From positions 2,666,001-2,730,000 of the forward strand of contig NZ_CP084560.1 in the NCBI RefSeq assembly GCF_021789175.1: a stretch of DNA of 64,000 nucleotides, written 5' to 3'. The notes beneath the pieces are model-generated. The model ran no database searches. It had not been told where the DNA came from and worked only from the letters and a program-made list of their open reading frames with translations. Positions 63,795 through 64,000 of this stretch are shown here, in pieces. Positions within the stretch are counted from its first letter, which is position 1, and every line of letters begins with the position of its first letter. Made by a program: the position numbers and the translations under genes. The stretch comes from Arthrobacter sp. FW306-2-2C-D06B (GTDB lineage Bacteria; Actinomycetota; Actinomycetes; Actinomycetales; Micrococcaceae).

Positions 63795-64000
63795 CTAGGC
63801 CACCGAAGCGGCAGCCAGTGCCAGCTCTTCGATCTTGTCCGGGCGGAATCCCGACCAATGGTCCTGCTCGGTCACCACGACGGGGGCCTGCATGTATCCG
63901 AGGGCCTTCAGGCGCTCGAGGGCCTCGGCATCCTGGGAGATGTCAACGCTCTGGTAGGCGATGCCCTTCTTGTCGAGTGCACGGTAGGTTGCGTTGCACT
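63795..64000 (-). CDS. nrdH: glutaredoxin-like protein NrdH, C-terminal part
   Basis: The frame enters from the right edge at the second active-site Cys ([19 protein letters not shown]). It continues with [26 protein letters not shown], the NrdH-specific WSGFRPD motif, to a stop at 63795. The start and first Cys are outside the window. NrdH reduces NrdE and is itself reduced by thioredoxin reductase. It is the first gene of nrdHIEF. Confidence 0.94.
   Translation of the reverse strand, partial: CNATYRALDKKGIAYQSVDISQDAEALERLKALGYMQAPVVVTEQDHWSGFRPDKIEELALAAASVA

Overview
The window is high-GC, densely coded bacterial chromosome. It most resembles an Arthrobacter/Pseudarthrobacter-type actinobacterium (Micrococcaceae). 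Pointers to this are a mycoredoxin-type WCGYC protein, an actinobacterial EF-G2 paralogue, a polyphosphate-glucokinase-type ROK kinase, a DUF222/HNH (13E12-type) protein, a DUF6153-DUF305 pair, and a class Ib nrdHIEF operon. The genus is inferred from gene content, not from a marker gene. I saw no rRNA, tRNA, CRISPR array, insertion sequence or prophage.

Layout. 0-9.7 kb: a LolA-like protein with an ABC exporter, a YciO-type protein, an alpha/beta hydrolase, EF-G2, an M50-type membrane protease and the helicase HrpB. 9.8-15.6 kb: a small protein, an SPFH protein, DUF6153 and DUF305 proteins, a Tat-exported PHP-domain phosphoesterase and a zinc alcohol dehydrogenase. 15.7-19.8 kb: an overlapping unit of MHS transporter, LacI regulator, nucleoside hydrolase and TMEM175-type channel, with a perfect palindrome in front of it. 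19.8-31 kb: GNAT, TrxB, Nramp, an APC permease, an MFS exporter, mycoredoxin, an FdhF/YdeP molybdoenzyme, a lipoate ligase-like protein, a thioesterase, a VTT (DedA-like) protein and DUF1918. 31-39 kb: a YhcG-type nuclease, a polysaccharide deacetylase, an AlkD-like protein, a dienelactone hydrolase, RNase Z and a large hybrid histidine kinase.

39-47 kb holds the most unusual locus: two complete RND permeases flank a very short adaptor-like lipoprotein in a tight operon. The first permease has lost residues of the proton-relay motif that the second keeps, and it carries an in-frame tandem duplication. This looks like a hetero-oligomeric RND pump adapted to a monoderm cell.

49.8-59.6 kb (minus strand) is a saccharide-use operon: ROK regulator, two ABC permeases, solute-binding lipoprotein, GH15-like and GH31 glycosidases, aldo/keto reductase and a frameshifted polyphosphate glucokinase. 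An inverted repeat upstream of the regulator is a likely operator. A remnant of a rhodanese-type sulfurtransferase lies just beyond. The window ends in nrdF, nrdE, nrdI and the 3' part of nrdH, with a perfect stem-loop between nrdE and nrdF.
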